From the NCBI GenBank assembly GCA_011391695.1, contig JAABQB010000017.1, positions 1-54,673 of the forward strand: a DNA stretch of 54,673 nt, read 5' to 3'. The translations under genes were made by a program, and so were the position numbers. Each line of letters starts with the position of its first letter. Position 1 is the stretch's first letter. The stretch is from Desulfobacteraceae bacterium (GTDB lineage Bacteria; Desulfobacterota; Desulfobacteria; Desulfobacterales; RPRI01). Below are positions 1 through 7,229 of the stretch, one piece after another. The notes under the pieces were generated by a model. The model saw only the letters and a list, made by a program, of their open reading frames with translations. It was not told the DNA's origin and made no database searches.

Positions 1-23
1 ATGACACTAGATGGAAAAAAGAT

Positions 24-176
24 TTCAGTTGTCAGTTGTCAGGGATCAGGGATCAGTAAAAGGCCGGACATCGGACATCGAATGTGGGAAAACAGGAGAC
101 AGTAGTCAGTTGCCAGTTATCAGTTAAAAGCCGGGCATCGAAGATCGAACATCGTACATCGAATGTGGGAAAACAG
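24..176. repeat. Heptamer tract T1 (X and Y families)
   Basis: The tract is built of consecutive 7-bp units. Positions 29-56 are two TTGTCAG units followed by two GGATCAG units (family X). Then come Y-type units such as CGGACAT, a spacer reading GGGAAAACAGGAGACAG, more X units (TAGTCAG, TTGCCAG, TTATCAG), the linker TTAAAAGCCGGGCAT, and Y units again (CGAAGAT, CGAACAT, CGTACAT, CGAATGT). No open frame or RNA fold is evident. Most of positions 60-165 recur in inverted orientation near 3310-3416. Nothing else is seen between base 1 and the first gene. Confidence 0.85.
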
Positions 177-212
177 GATATACAGAATGGTTTGACAAAC
201 AAAAACAAAAGC

Positions 213-590
213 TTATTTGACAGGAATTATTGGAATTTTTCTAATTCTGATTGATTTGCTGGTAACTGTTACCATTGCTCCGGATTCCAATTGTATCTGA
301 ATTCTTGGCCATATAGTCCAAATCAAGTTCGCTAATTCCTGGCCTTTTAGCCCTTCAAGCCGAATTCGTATCACCGAAGGTTCTTCTGCATTTTGCACCG
401 CCAAAAGAGCATGAAAATCTGCGTCCAGAGTAATGATCACTCTTTTTTCAAGCCGGGCATAAGCCAATATCTCCTGATCAGAAGCTCGACTCAATCCTAT
501 GTCACCCGTGTGCAATGCATCCCACCCTTTATCGCGCAGAATAATTGCTGCCGTTCGTGGAAGACCTTGATCAAGCAAAATCCGGTTCAA
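213..590 (-). CDS. DUF5615 PIN-like toxin
   Basis: A 125-aa protein resembling the DUF5615 PIN-like family, predicted ribonuclease toxins of VapC type. The N-terminal MNRILLDQGLP carries the first acidic residue, and the motif VIITLDADF near residues 50-58 carries the later aspartates expected in a PIN-like active site. It overlaps the upstream DUF433 gene by 4 nt (ATGA-type stop/start), the usual arrangement for a translationally coupled antitoxin-toxin pair. Length and fold pattern look complete. RNase activity is inferred from the family, not visible here. Confidence 0.8.
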   Translation of the reverse strand: MNRILLDQGLPRTAAIILRDKGWDALHTGDIGLSRASDQEILAYARLEKRVIITLDADFHALLAVQNAEEPSVIRIRLEGLKGQELANLIWTIWPRIQIQLESGAMVTVTSKSIRIRKIPIIPVK

Positions 591-820
591 GCAGCCTCCA
601 GCGGAATAATTTGGCTGTCAAGATTTCTTGCGGCAAAAGCAAGTGCCTGATAAACATCTTCTTTTTCCAATTCAGGGTACTCAGTATGGAGATCCTCCCA
701 TTCCGGATATAGCGCTATCGCCTCCACAACTCTTTTAACAGTCAGTCGCAAATTACGCAAACAGGGCTGTCCGTTCATAACTTGCGGATCAATGGTAATT
801 CTGTCAAATCTGATATCCAT
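587..820 (-). CDS. DUF433 antitoxin
   Basis: A 77-aa protein of the DUF433 type: the segments RITIDPQVMNGQPCLRNLRLTV and the later YPELEKEDVYQALAFA are typical of this small winged-helix-like antitoxin family. It lies directly upstream of, and overlaps by 4 nt, the DUF5615 PIN-like toxin, so it is the likely cognate antitoxin and autorepressor. A purine-rich AGGAGG-like ribosome site lies just upstream of the ATG. I see no clear operator palindrome upstream. Confidence 0.78.
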   Translation of the reverse strand: MDIRFDRITIDPQVMNGQPCLRNLRLTVKRVVEAIALYPEWEDLHTEYPELEKEDVYQALAFAARNLDSQIIPLEAA

Positions 821-917
821 ATATCCTCCTTTGATCTTTACAGAGAGACCTGCATAACAGCCTCGGGCTGCATAGATCTCATGGGATCAACATTGTGCGA
901 ATTTATTGATAACTATA

Positions 918-995
918 GAGCCAATTCCAAAAGTCTCACCCTCCCCTTAATCCCCTCCCATCAAGGGAGGGGAAACATAATTGTGCAATTGTCTC
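918..995. mobile_element. MITE-like element, copy 1 (short form)
   Basis: A 78-bp element starting GAGCCAATTCCAAAAGT and ending GTGCAATTGTCTC, imperfect inverted ends. The interior is the palindrome CTCCCCTT...AAGGGAGGGG that also occurs in the right half of the copies at 24273 and 40891; the left-hand palindrome of those copies is absent. It is flanked by TATA on both sides, a possible 4-bp target duplication. It lies between two TA pairs. The rest of 821-1092 holds nothing else recognisable. Confidence 0.7.
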
Positions 996-1092
996 TATAT
1001 TATACATAATTTTTGTATTTATTTTCATTTTAATTGATTTTTGTCAAAGGCTATTTGAAAAAACCGGAGGCATATTGGCTGGTTCAGACGCG

Positions 1093-1431
1093 TTATGCGC
1101 CGAGTATCTCATTTAAACCTTCAACTATCTGGATCAATTCTTCAGCCGATACCATCCCTATTTTCTGTCCCAGCCGTTCAATGGAAAGTGTTCTGATTTG
1201 GCTTATTTTGACCCATGATTTCTTTGGAAGTTGCGGATCCGACAATTCAAAAGTCAAAGGAAAACCAGCCTGTTGTGGCTGGCTAGTCAAGGCGACCGCT
1301 ATCACTGTACCGGACCGCTCATTGAACACATCTTGACTGATAACCAACACCGGGCGTTGACCGGCTTGTTCCTTGCCCCTGACAGGGTTAAGGTCGGCCC
1401 AAATAATTTCGCCTCTCAGTATTCGGGCCAT
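1093..1431 (-). CDS. MazF/PemK-type toxin
   Basis: A 112-aa protein with the MazF/PemK signature: [22 protein letters not shown] at residues 5-26, followed by [24 protein letters not shown]. Members of this family are sequence-specific endoribonucleases that cut mRNA when unbound by antitoxin. The gene overlaps the upstream ribbon-helix-helix antitoxin by 16 nt, consistent with coupling. Length matches the family and no motif is broken, so it is probably intact. Confidence 0.88.
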   Translation of the reverse strand: MARILRGEIIWADLNPVRGKEQAGQRPVLVISQDVFNERSGTVIAVALTSQPQQAGFPLTFELSDPQLPKKSWVKISQIRTLSIERLGQKIGMVSAEELIQIVEGLNEILGA

Positions 1432-1658
1432 TCTCCCGCCTCAACCGACAAGCCTTCCTCAGCCATGGTTTGCTCGAAATTTCTGTCCAGTTTAGCGCAC
1501 TCCCTTGCCAGCCGGCTTCGTTCCAATCGTGCCAATTTTTCGCTCACCGCTTCCTGAATGGCTCGGCTTCGGTTTTCGAATATCCGGTTTTTCACCAGTC
1601 GATCCAATCGCTTGAGCAGATTTTCATCTAACGTTATAGCCACTTTTGTCGTGCTCAT
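1416..1658 (-). CDS. Ribbon-helix-helix antitoxin of the MazF pair
   Basis: An 80-aa protein starting with a ribbon-helix-helix pattern: the strand [19 protein letters not shown], then [12 protein letters not shown], as in CopG/MazE-like DNA-binding antitoxins. The acidic C-terminal tail ([15 protein letters not shown]) fits a toxin-binding region. It precedes and overlaps the MazF-like toxin by 16 nt. An inverted repeat 15-35 bp upstream of its start is a candidate autoregulatory operator. Confidence 0.85.
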   Translation of the reverse strand: MSTTKVAITLDENLLKRLDRLVKNRIFENRSRAIQEAVSEKLARLERSRLARECAKLDRNFEQTMAEEGLSVEAGEWPEY

Positions 1659-1672
1659 TTTTTATCACCTCT

Positions 1673-1693
1673 GGTATTACTCATTATCATACC
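1673..1693. promoter_or_regulatory. Candidate operator of the MazF-type pair
   Basis: An imperfect 21-bp inverted repeat, GGTATTA then 7 bp then TCATACC (6 of 7 arm positions pair), located 15-35 bp upstream of the antitoxin ATG. RHH antitoxins commonly bind such palindromes to autorepress. No binding is shown by the sequence itself. Confidence 0.4.
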
Positions 1694-1786
1694 TTTTTCG
1701 TTTTTGTCAACCGCTTGATTGCACCTAAATTATGACCACCTTTCCCAACTGTCTAAAGACACTGTTAAAAAAGTTATCTGACAGGA

Positions 1787-1936
1787 TATTGTCAGTTGTC
1801 AGGGGTCAGGGATCAGGGGTCAGTTAAAAGCCGTACATCGAAGATCGTACATCGTACATCGTTACCAGGGATCAGTTAAAAGCCGGGCATCGAAGACTGT
1901 TACCAGGGGTCAGTTGTCAGGGGTCAGTCAAAAGCC
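1787..1936. repeat. Heptamer tract T2 (X/Y composite)
   Basis: Heptamers of family X (TTGTCAG, GGGTCAG, GGATCAG) run into the linker TTAAAAGCC and then into Y units (CGAAGAT, CGTACAT). The X-linker-Y order is repeated twice more in a degenerate way, with CGTTACC or TGTTACC as the return joint. The same linker is used in T1 and T4. No gene is present in 1694-2287. Confidence 0.85.
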
Positions 1937-1958
1937 ATAGAGAATCAAAAGGTTATTT

Positions 1959-2085
1959 GACAGGATTCACAGGATCAACAGGATAATTTATCAGTCCGCT
2001 CCGGAAGAGCGGCCCGAAACTTTCATCCGCTTCGCGGAGAGTTATACGGGCAGACAACAATCATGTCCATCCTGTTGATCCTGTC
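1959..2085. repeat. Inverted-repeat element with GACAGGAT ends
   Basis: A 127-bp segment bounded by GACAGGATTCACAGGATC on the left and GATCCTGTC on the right; the internal parts AGGATCAACAGGAT and ATCCTGTTGATCCTG pair perfectly over most of their length. Between them lie small palindromes (CCGCTCCGGAAGAGCGG; CCGCTTCGCGG-like). This could be a non-autonomous mobile element or a structured repeat. The flanks on both sides are heptamer tracts T2 and T3. Confidence 0.6.
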
Positions 2086-2127
2086 TAAAAATTCTCTTTT
2101 TTATTTAAAAGCTTATCCGACAGGAGG

Positions 2128-2280
2128 TTATCAGGGATCAGGGATCAGTTGTCAGTTGTCAGGGATCAGTTGTCAGGGATCAGTGATCAGTGATCAGTTG
2201 TCAGGGATCAGTTGCCACCTGTAAACTGTCGGCTGATTCCTGACTGCTGATCCTTGGACCCTTGAATCCTTGAACCCTTT
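2128..2280. repeat. Heptamer tract T3 passing into an octamer tract
   Basis: Positions 2128-2211 are twelve uninterrupted 7-bp units, every one ending in CAG (variants TTATCAG, GGATCAG, TTGTCAG, TGATCAG). After a short break, the other strand from 2280 to about 2232 reads 8-bp units (GTTCAAGG, ATTCAAGG, GTCCAAGG) before returning to 7-bp units. The tract ends 8 nt from the stop of the CoA-transferase B gene. Confidence 0.9.
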
Positions 2281-2287
2281 TTTTCCC

Positions 2288-3052
2288 CTACAATATCAGC
2301 CTCTGGGGGTCACATCTTTCTCTTAAAATTTTCAGCTCTCCCGGTGTCGGGGGAGCCACCTCTTTTGCGCGTGAAACATCAATTCCAAATCCCATGTTAT
2401 CAAGGATCTTCTGCGGATTTATGCCGGGGAAATATCCCGTGAGATACATCTCCTTTGTCAGGTCATCAAAACCCATTGTTGCCATGTTTGTAATAACGAA
2501 CATCGGCCCGCCCTCCGGGAGGCCTGCTCTCTTCCTTCCATCCGGCCCGTCCAGGTAACCCGGGCTTGTCAGGTAGTCGAGCTTCGTAACAAACTTCCGT
2601 TTTTCATGCTGCATGAAGGTTATGGTTCTGTTCACGAACGAAGCCACATCGCATGCGCCGCCACTGCCTGAAAATCTGACTTTCGGCCTGAAATAATCGC
2701 CGATACAGGTTGAATTCAGGTTGCCGTATTTATCGATCTGGGCTGCTCCCATAATGCCGATGACTCTTGGCCCCGTGAACCGGTTCTGCATTGCGGCAAA
2801 TGAATCAGCAAGGCTTCCGTTGACGGATGTACGGAACATCACACGGGAATCCGAAACTGCCATGGGAACCTCTTCGAGCAGGGAATCAACTGCGCCTGTT
2901 TCAAAAAAAATAAAGCTCCCGGGGGCGCAGATATGCTTTGCCGCCATGGCTGCCACCATGGATATGCCGGTACCGCAGAATACTATATCGCCGTCCTTGA
3001 TCTCCCTTGCCGCCGCTATGGTCATGAGTTCCTTTTGTGTGTAATCCGGCAT
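2288..3052 (-). CDS. CoA-transferase subunit B (glutaconate CoA-transferase-like)
   Basis: A 254-aa beta subunit of a class I CoA-transferase resembling GctB of glutaconate CoA-transferase. The motif FIFFETGAVDSL places a glutamate at residue 51, the position of the catalytic Glu that forms the acyl-glutamyl anhydride and glutamyl-CoA intermediates. Further family landmarks are MGAAQIDKYGNLN and the glycine-rich GSGGACD. The substrate cannot be told from sequence; glutaconate, other dicarboxylates or aromatic acids are all possible. The A subunit gene lies upstream on the same strand, but 342 bp of repeats now separate the start codons' reading frames, unusual for such a pair. An AGGGAAG ribosome site supports the ATG at 3052. 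Confidence 0.85.
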   Translation of the reverse strand: MPDYTQKELMTIAAAREIKDGDIVFCGTGISMVAAMAAKHICAPGSFIFFETGAVDSLLEEVPMAVSDSRVMFRTSVNGSLADSFAAMQNRFTGPRVIGIMGAAQIDKYGNLNSTCIGDYFRPKVRFSGSGGACDVASFVNRTITFMQHEKRKFVTKLDYLTSPGYLDGPDGRKRAGLPEGGPMFVITNMATMGFDDLTKEMYLTGYFPGINPQKILDNMGFGIDVSRAKEVAPPTPGELKILRERCDPQRLIL

Positions 3053-3104
3053 ATACTTTTCTTCCCTTTATCTTATGAGCTTTGAATATCTCCTGTTAAA
3101 GCTT

Positions 3105-3236
3105 GATGCTTTCGTAAAAAGTCAGGATCTCACACCAAGCCACAAAGATCACAAAGTTAACATGTTAATATTAAATGAATTTATTCTTCGTGTTCTTAGT
3201 GCCTTTGTGAGAAAATATAGTTCTTTCGAGGCCATC
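3105..3236. repeat. Inverted-repeat element P1 (TCGTAAAAAG-type ends)
   Basis: The segment starts GATGCTTTCGTAAAAAGTC and ends TTCTTTCGAGGCCATC, which pair imperfectly. Inside, CTCACACCAAGCCACAAAG on the left faces TAGTGCCTTTGTGAG on the right, another inverted pair. The left half, through AACATGT, recurs at 28910-28967. A related element with CACAAAG/CTTTGTG arms sits at 4430-4552. It lies between the two CoA-transferase genes. Confidence 0.65.
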
Positions 3237-3269
3237 TAACCTGGCAGGAGTAATGTAAACATCTTTACA

Positions 3270-3414
3270 TCAAACTTCGATGTACGATGTACGAATTTCG
3301 ATGTACGATATTCGATCTTCGATGTTCGGCTTTTAACTGATAACTGGCAACTGACTACTGTCTCCTGTTTCCCTACATTCGATGTACGATGTACGATCTT
3401 CGATGTACGGCTCT
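3270..3414. repeat. Heptamer tract T4 (inverted copy of the T1 cassette)
   Basis: On the plus strand the units are CGATGTA, CGATATT, CGATCTT (family Y), then CGGCTTTTAACTGAT, X units in reverse sense (AACTGGC, AACTGAC, TACTGTC), the spacer TCCTGTTTCCC and further Y units. Read on the minus strand this has the same order of blocks, and nearly the same sequence, as positions 60-165. The tract starts 5 nt after the stop codon of the CoA-transferase A gene. Confidence 0.88.
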
Positions 3415-3416
3415 TC

Positions 3417-4394
3417 TCATCTTCTGTCCAGCCCGACTGCATAACCTGTCCGCGGATCCGCCTTTACGGCATCAAGCGCGGCTTTGCCTCTTAAATTGAG
3501 CAGTTCGCTGTGATTTTTTACGCCGTACACAAACCGGTCGAGATATCCCCGGAAGAGGCTCTCGTCTTCGGCATATTTCCGGTACTCGTTCAGATAGGCC
3601 GGATCATAATCATAGTAACGGTAACAGGCTGTCGGATACGCGCCGAACGGAACATGAACCACGGCAGCTACACAAAATGGCGGAATCTGGTTGCTGTCCG
3701 GATTTTCCTTGAGGCTGTCGTCTTCGATCAGCTCCTCGCAGGTCACAATGACATGCCTGGAAGATTTGGCCTGTTCAACGTCGGAAAACGTCAACCCTTC
3801 GATGCGGGCGGTTCCCTGCAGGCTTGCCTTCTGCGCGTGGATAAATGTGACATCTGTGGTTATGGCCGGAACAAGAACAACTTTCGGAGTGTCTCCCCAG
3901 TTTCCAAACGGATTATCCATCACCAGAAGCTTTTGATCCGGAATTCTTTCATCCGATTTCCGGAGGCTTTCAGAAAAGCCCCATTTATTAATTATATCGG
4001 TTCCAAGGGAAGAGCGGGTCGGCAGAAAAGGAATTCCCATCGCACCGGCCATAAAACGGAGCGTCATCTGGTAATTCGAATAATCCTCCACAACAAGAGT
4101 GCCGTCCTGAACCGCTTTTTTAAACCGGATACAGGTAGGGGCAAACCTCCCATTACCGCCATAGGCAATTTCAAGTCTTGCCACACAGCCTGCACCTACA
4201 AGCTCATCCACACCCTGCCCGTTGGAGTGCGCATAAAGATGTATATTTCTTATCTTTTGACGGATAATCTCGTAAACGGCAGCCATCGGATTCCGGTTTA
4301 CCGTGAAACCGCCGACAGACATATGGCAGCCGTCGGAGACGTACATCCGGACTGCATCATTTAAGGTCATCACCTTGTTTGAATCCGAATGCAT
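3417..4394 (-). CDS. CoA-transferase subunit A (glutaconate CoA-transferase-like)
   Basis: About 325 aa, resembling GctA: the N-terminal block VSDGCHMSVGGFTVNRNPMAAVYEI is the family's nucleotide-binding-like start, followed by VGAGCVARLEIAYGG and GIPFLPTRSSLGTDI. It should form the heteromeric acyl-CoA:acid CoA-transferase with the downstream B subunit, which carries the catalytic Glu. An in-frame ATG exists 12 nt further upstream (4406), but its ATGGAG contains the Shine-Dalgarno GGAG for the ATG at 4394, so I place the start there. The stop codon is followed after 5 nt by heptamer tract T4. Confidence 0.83.
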   Translation of the reverse strand: MHSDSNKVMTLNDAVRMYVSDGCHMSVGGFTVNRNPMAAVYEIIRQKIRNIHLYAHSNGQGVDELVGAGCVARLEIAYGGNGRFAPTCIRFKKAVQDGTLVVEDYSNYQMTLRFMAGAMGIPFLPTRSSLGTDIINKWGFSESLRKSDERIPDQKLLVMDNPFGNWGDTPKVVLVPAITTDVTFIHAQKASLQGTARIEGLTFSDVEQAKSSRHVIVTCEELIEDDSLKENPDSNQIPPFCVAAVVHVPFGAYPTACYRYYDYDPAYLNEYRKYAEDESLFRGYLDRFVYGVKNHSELLNLRGKAALDAVKADPRTGYAVGLDRR

Positions 4395-4429
4395 AAAAAA
4401 CTCCATTATCCGTCACACCCGACAGACTC

Positions 4430-4552
4430 ATAAAAAGATAATTTTTCACACGAAGTCACAAAGTCACGAAGAAAGGCCTTTTGAAAACATTCAGGTTGTT
4501 CTTTGTGTTCTCCGTGATCTTTGTGTGAGTATAGCTTTTTACGAAGCCGTCA
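4430..4552. repeat. Inverted-repeat element P2
   Basis: The right end, read on the minus strand, is TGACGGCTTCGTAAAAAG, and the left end on the plus strand is GACTCATAAAAAG. Inside, CACACGAAGTCACAAAG faces CTTTGTG...ATCTTTGTGTG as an inverted pair. The first three bases of the minus-strand end are the stop codon TGA of the DegT aminotransferase gene, so the element starts exactly there. Confidence 0.65.
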
Positions 4553-5686
4553 AGGCTGACAAAAATTTTTTATCTGTTTTACCACGCAACTCTGCATATC
4601 CTCCGTAAGTTCCGGGTATATCGGAAGAGCTATCGTACTTGCGGCAGCATGCTCGGAAACCGGCATATCCCCGTTTCTGTAACCAAGATACGCAAAACAT
4701 TCCTGGAGATGAAGAGGAACAGGGTAGTAAATCTCTGTGCCAATCCCTGCATCGGTCAAATGATTTCTGAGTTCGTCCCTCTTTTCCGAAACCTGTATGA
4801 CGAACTGGTTATATATGTGGCGGCTCTCCCTTTCCTCGGGAAGCGTGATGTTTTCCGAAAGACCGGCTTCATTAAATAGCCTCCTGTATGTTTGAGCGTT
4901 CTTCTGCCTCGCCCTTGTCCACCCGTCAAGATACTTCAGCTTTACGGAAACAATCGCGGCCTGGAGCGCGTCAAGCCTGAAGTTGCCTCCGATATATTTG
5001 TGATAGTATTTGGGATGTGAACCGTGAGCCCTCAGAATATCGAGTTTCTCATAAAAGGTTTCCGCATTGGCAGTCACAATTCCGCCATCTCCGAATGCGC
5101 CAAGATTTTTTGAAGGGAAAAAGGAAAAACATCCGAAATGACCCATGGAACCTGCGCGCCTCCCTTTGTATTCGGAGCCGATTGCCTGGGCGGCATCCTC
5201 AATAATCAGGAGATTAAACTTTTTCGAAAGCTCAAGAAGAGGATCCATATCGGCGCACTGACCGTAGAGATGAACCGGCATTATTGCTTTCAGGGCAGAG
5301 CGCTCAGAGGCATTCATGGAACATACGGCTTCCGATATTTTTTCAGGAGAAATATTGTAAGTATCCGGATCGATATCAACAAACACCGGCTTTGCTCCGA
5401 CGCGGGCGATTGATCCCGCTGTCGCAAAAAAAGTGTATGGAGAAGTTATGACGCTGTCTCCGGGTCCTATTCCCGCGGCCATGAGTGAAATAATAAGCGC
5501 GTCCGTTCCCGACGAAACTCCAATGGCATGCTTTACGGAACAGTAAGCGGCTACCTCCTGCTCCAGTTTTTTTACATGCGGCCCGAGTATGAAATACTGG
5601 CTCTCAAAAATTTCGCCAGTTACGGCAAGAATTTCATCTTTTATCGTTTTATACTGACCTTTCAAATCAAGAAGGGGGACTTTCAT
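4550..5686 (-). CDS. DegT/DnrJ/EryC1/StrS-type sugar aminotransferase
   Basis: A 378-aa PLP enzyme of the DegT family, which transaminates nucleotide-linked keto-sugars for surface polysaccharides. Landmarks: MKVPLLDLKGQY start; GVSSGTDALIISLMAAGIGPGD; IIEDAAQAIGSEYKG; and FFPSKNLGAFGDGG, whose Lys (about residue 191) is the PLP Schiff-base residue. C-terminal YPVPLHLQECFAYLGYRNGDMPVSE is typical of WbpE/FdtB-like members. The NDP-sugar substrate is unknown. It is preceded by manC, so LPS/O-antigen or capsule synthesis is likely. The 5' leader is entirely heptamer tract T5; the only Shine-Dalgarno-like sequence, AGGA, comes from the tract itself. Confidence 0.87.
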   Translation of the reverse strand: MKVPLLDLKGQYKTIKDEILAVTGEIFESQYFILGPHVKKLEQEVAAYCSVKHAIGVSSGTDALIISLMAAGIGPGDSVITSPYTFFATAGSIARVGAKPVFVDIDPDTYNISPEKISEAVCSMNASERSALKAIMPVHLYGQCADMDPLLELSKKFNLLIIEDAAQAIGSEYKGRRAGSMGHFGCFSFFPSKNLGAFGDGGIVTANAETFYEKLDILRAHGSHPKYYHKYIGGNFRLDALQAAIVSVKLKYLDGWTRARQKNAQTYRRLFNEAGLSENITLPEERESRHIYNQFVIQVSEKRDELRNHLTDAGIGTEIYYPVPLHLQECFAYLGYRNGDMPVSEHAAASTIALPIYPELTEDMQSCVVKQIKNFCQP

Positions 5687-5687
5687 G

Positions 5688-5872
5688 GTTTCTGGTTCCT
5701 GGTCTTTGGTTTCTGGTTACTGGTTACTGATCACTGTTTCCGCTTCAGCCTTTTTTCACTGTTCACTATTCACTTTTCACTATTCACTGATCACTGGCTA
5801 CTGATCCCTGGCTACCGATCACTGGCTACTGATCCCTGACCCCTGATCACTGACCCCTGATCCCTGATCATT
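5688..5872. repeat. Heptamer tract T5 (family X)
   Basis: Read on the minus strand it starts with TGATCAGGGATCAGGGG, whose TGA is the stop codon of manC, and continues as 7-bp units (TGATCAG, GGGTCAG, TAGCCAG, TGAATAG, TGAACAG, TAACCAG, AAACCAG) to one base before the DegT start codon. It fills the whole gap between the two genes. The units drift gradually along the tract, but the 7-bp phase is largely kept. Confidence 0.9.
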
Positions 5873-7229
5873 TCCCCGTCTCCACACATATAACTTCGGC
5901 AGGATCATCTCCGGAATTCAAAATGGGAGTAACTCCCTTTCGAGAAATTAAAACCGCCTTCCCTCTCCCGAGCGCCCTTAATCCGCTGCCCGAGTCCGCC
6001 TTTACCGTCCCGCTCACTACAACAAGCTGCTTTATTAAGGCGGGCGAATTTTTCATCCTGTACAATGAACCGGGATATATGAGAAGGCTTGTGACCTTAA
6101 AATCATTTTTTTGCTCAAGCAGGGTAATGCTTCCCCACGGATAATGGATTGTCCTGTGCTGCTGGTATTCCTTCCTTTTATTCTGTTTGAGCCTCGCGAC
6201 AATGTTTTTGACATCTCTGCTGTTTTCAATATCCGAAATAAAAACGGAATCGGGAGTGTCAACTACAACCATGCTGTCAAGCCGGTTTACGGCTATAAGC
6301 CTCTGGCGTCCCATTATGAAGCAGTTTGTGGTTTTTTCTGCCACAACATCTCCGTCTATGACATTATTATTTTTGTCCCTGGGGAGAAAGTCATAAAGCG
6401 ATTTCCATGATCCGATATCACTCCATCCGAAATCGGAAGGCAGCACCACCCCTTTTTTCGTATTCTCCATTATTGCGACATCTATTGATATGTTATCCAG
6501 CTTTTCATACCTTTTTTTCGTAAGAAGGCTCTTTTTCGCACTAATCTCCACCATAATGTCAAGAAGAGCCGGCTGAAATTTTCTGAACTCTTCAAGCATC
6601 ACGGCAGCCCTGAAGGCAAACATGCCGCTGTTCCAGTAAAAATTGCCTGCTTCGAGATACCGTTTTGCGCTTTTTTTATCCGGCTTTTCAACGAATCTTT
6701 TTATCATGCAGGCTCCGGATGAGACTTCCCGGCCTCCCTCTATGTAGCCGTATCCGGTTTCCGGATAATGAGGCTTTATCCCGAATGTCACTATATGATT
6801 TTCTTCCGCCAGTTTTATGGCGGATTTGAGCTTGTCGTGAAAAAGTTTGATATTCCTGATTACATGATCTGCCGGAAAGATGCAGAGAACGGCGTCTTCT
6901 TCTTTTTTCAGGATATCAAGGATGGCAAGCAGAACGGCCGGGGCGGTGTTTCGCCCGCACGGCTCGCAGATGATCTTCCCGTCCGGATTAATACCGATTC
7001 CATTCATATGCCTTGCCGTTTCATGGAAATGTTCTTTCGCGCACACTATTCTGACCCTGTTTACATCAAGAACAGGCTCAAGCCTCTTTACGGTGCTCTG
7101 GACAAGGGAATGATCTCCGATAAACTTTACAAGCTGCTTGGGATAAAGCTCCCTTGAAACAGGCCAGAGACGGGTGCCGGTTCCTCCCGCAAGAAGGACA
7201 GGATAGACATTATGCTTTGCTTTTGACAT
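5868..7229 (-). CDS. manC: Mannose-1-phosphate guanylyltransferase
   Basis: Forms GDP-mannose from mannose-1-phosphate and GTP. The nucleotidyltransferase signature is VLLAGGTGTRLWPVSRELYPKQ near residues 12-33; FVEKPDKKSAKRYLEAGNFYWNSGMF is the sugar-binding region. The C-terminal part from roughly residue 330 (HRTIHYPWGSITLLEQ) is a cupin that resembles the beginning of the phosphomannose isomerase domain of bifunctional ManC/AlgA. The frame extends upstream to 7313, but family alignment starts at MSKAKHNVYPV (ATG at 7229), giving 453 aa and a 20-nt overlap with the dnaE 3' end. Its TGA stop is the first three bases of tract T5. Confidence 0.9.
   Translation of the reverse strand: MSKAKHNVYPVLLAGGTGTRLWPVSRELYPKQLVKFIGDHSLVQSTVKRLEPVLDVNRVRIVCAKEHFHETARHMNGIGINPDGKIICEPCGRNTAPAVLLAILDILKKEEDAVLCIFPADHVIRNIKLFHDKLKSAIKLAEENHIVTFGIKPHYPETGYGYIEGGREVSSGACMIKRFVEKPDKKSAKRYLEAGNFYWNSGMFAFRAAVMLEEFRKFQPALLDIMVEISAKKSLLTKKRYEKLDNISIDVAIMENTKKGVVLPSDFGWSDIGSWKSLYDFLPRDKNNNVIDGDVVAEKTTNCFIMGRQRLIAVNRLDSMVVVDTPDSVFISDIENSRDVKNIVARLKQNKRKEYQQHRTIHYPWGSITLLEQKNDFKVTSLLIYPGSLYRMKNSPALIKQLVVVSGTVKADSGSGLRALGRGKAVLISRKGVTPILNSGDDPAEVICVETGK

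Noticed and set aside
1-2287. CRISPR array
   Set aside because: Repeats are 7-8 bp contiguous units without spacers of constant length, and no cas gene is present.
3510-4364. A 284-codon plus-strand open frame
   Set aside because: It lies entirely opposite the CoA-transferase A gene, has no family pattern, and is rich in basic and Cys/His residues as expected of an antisense shadow.
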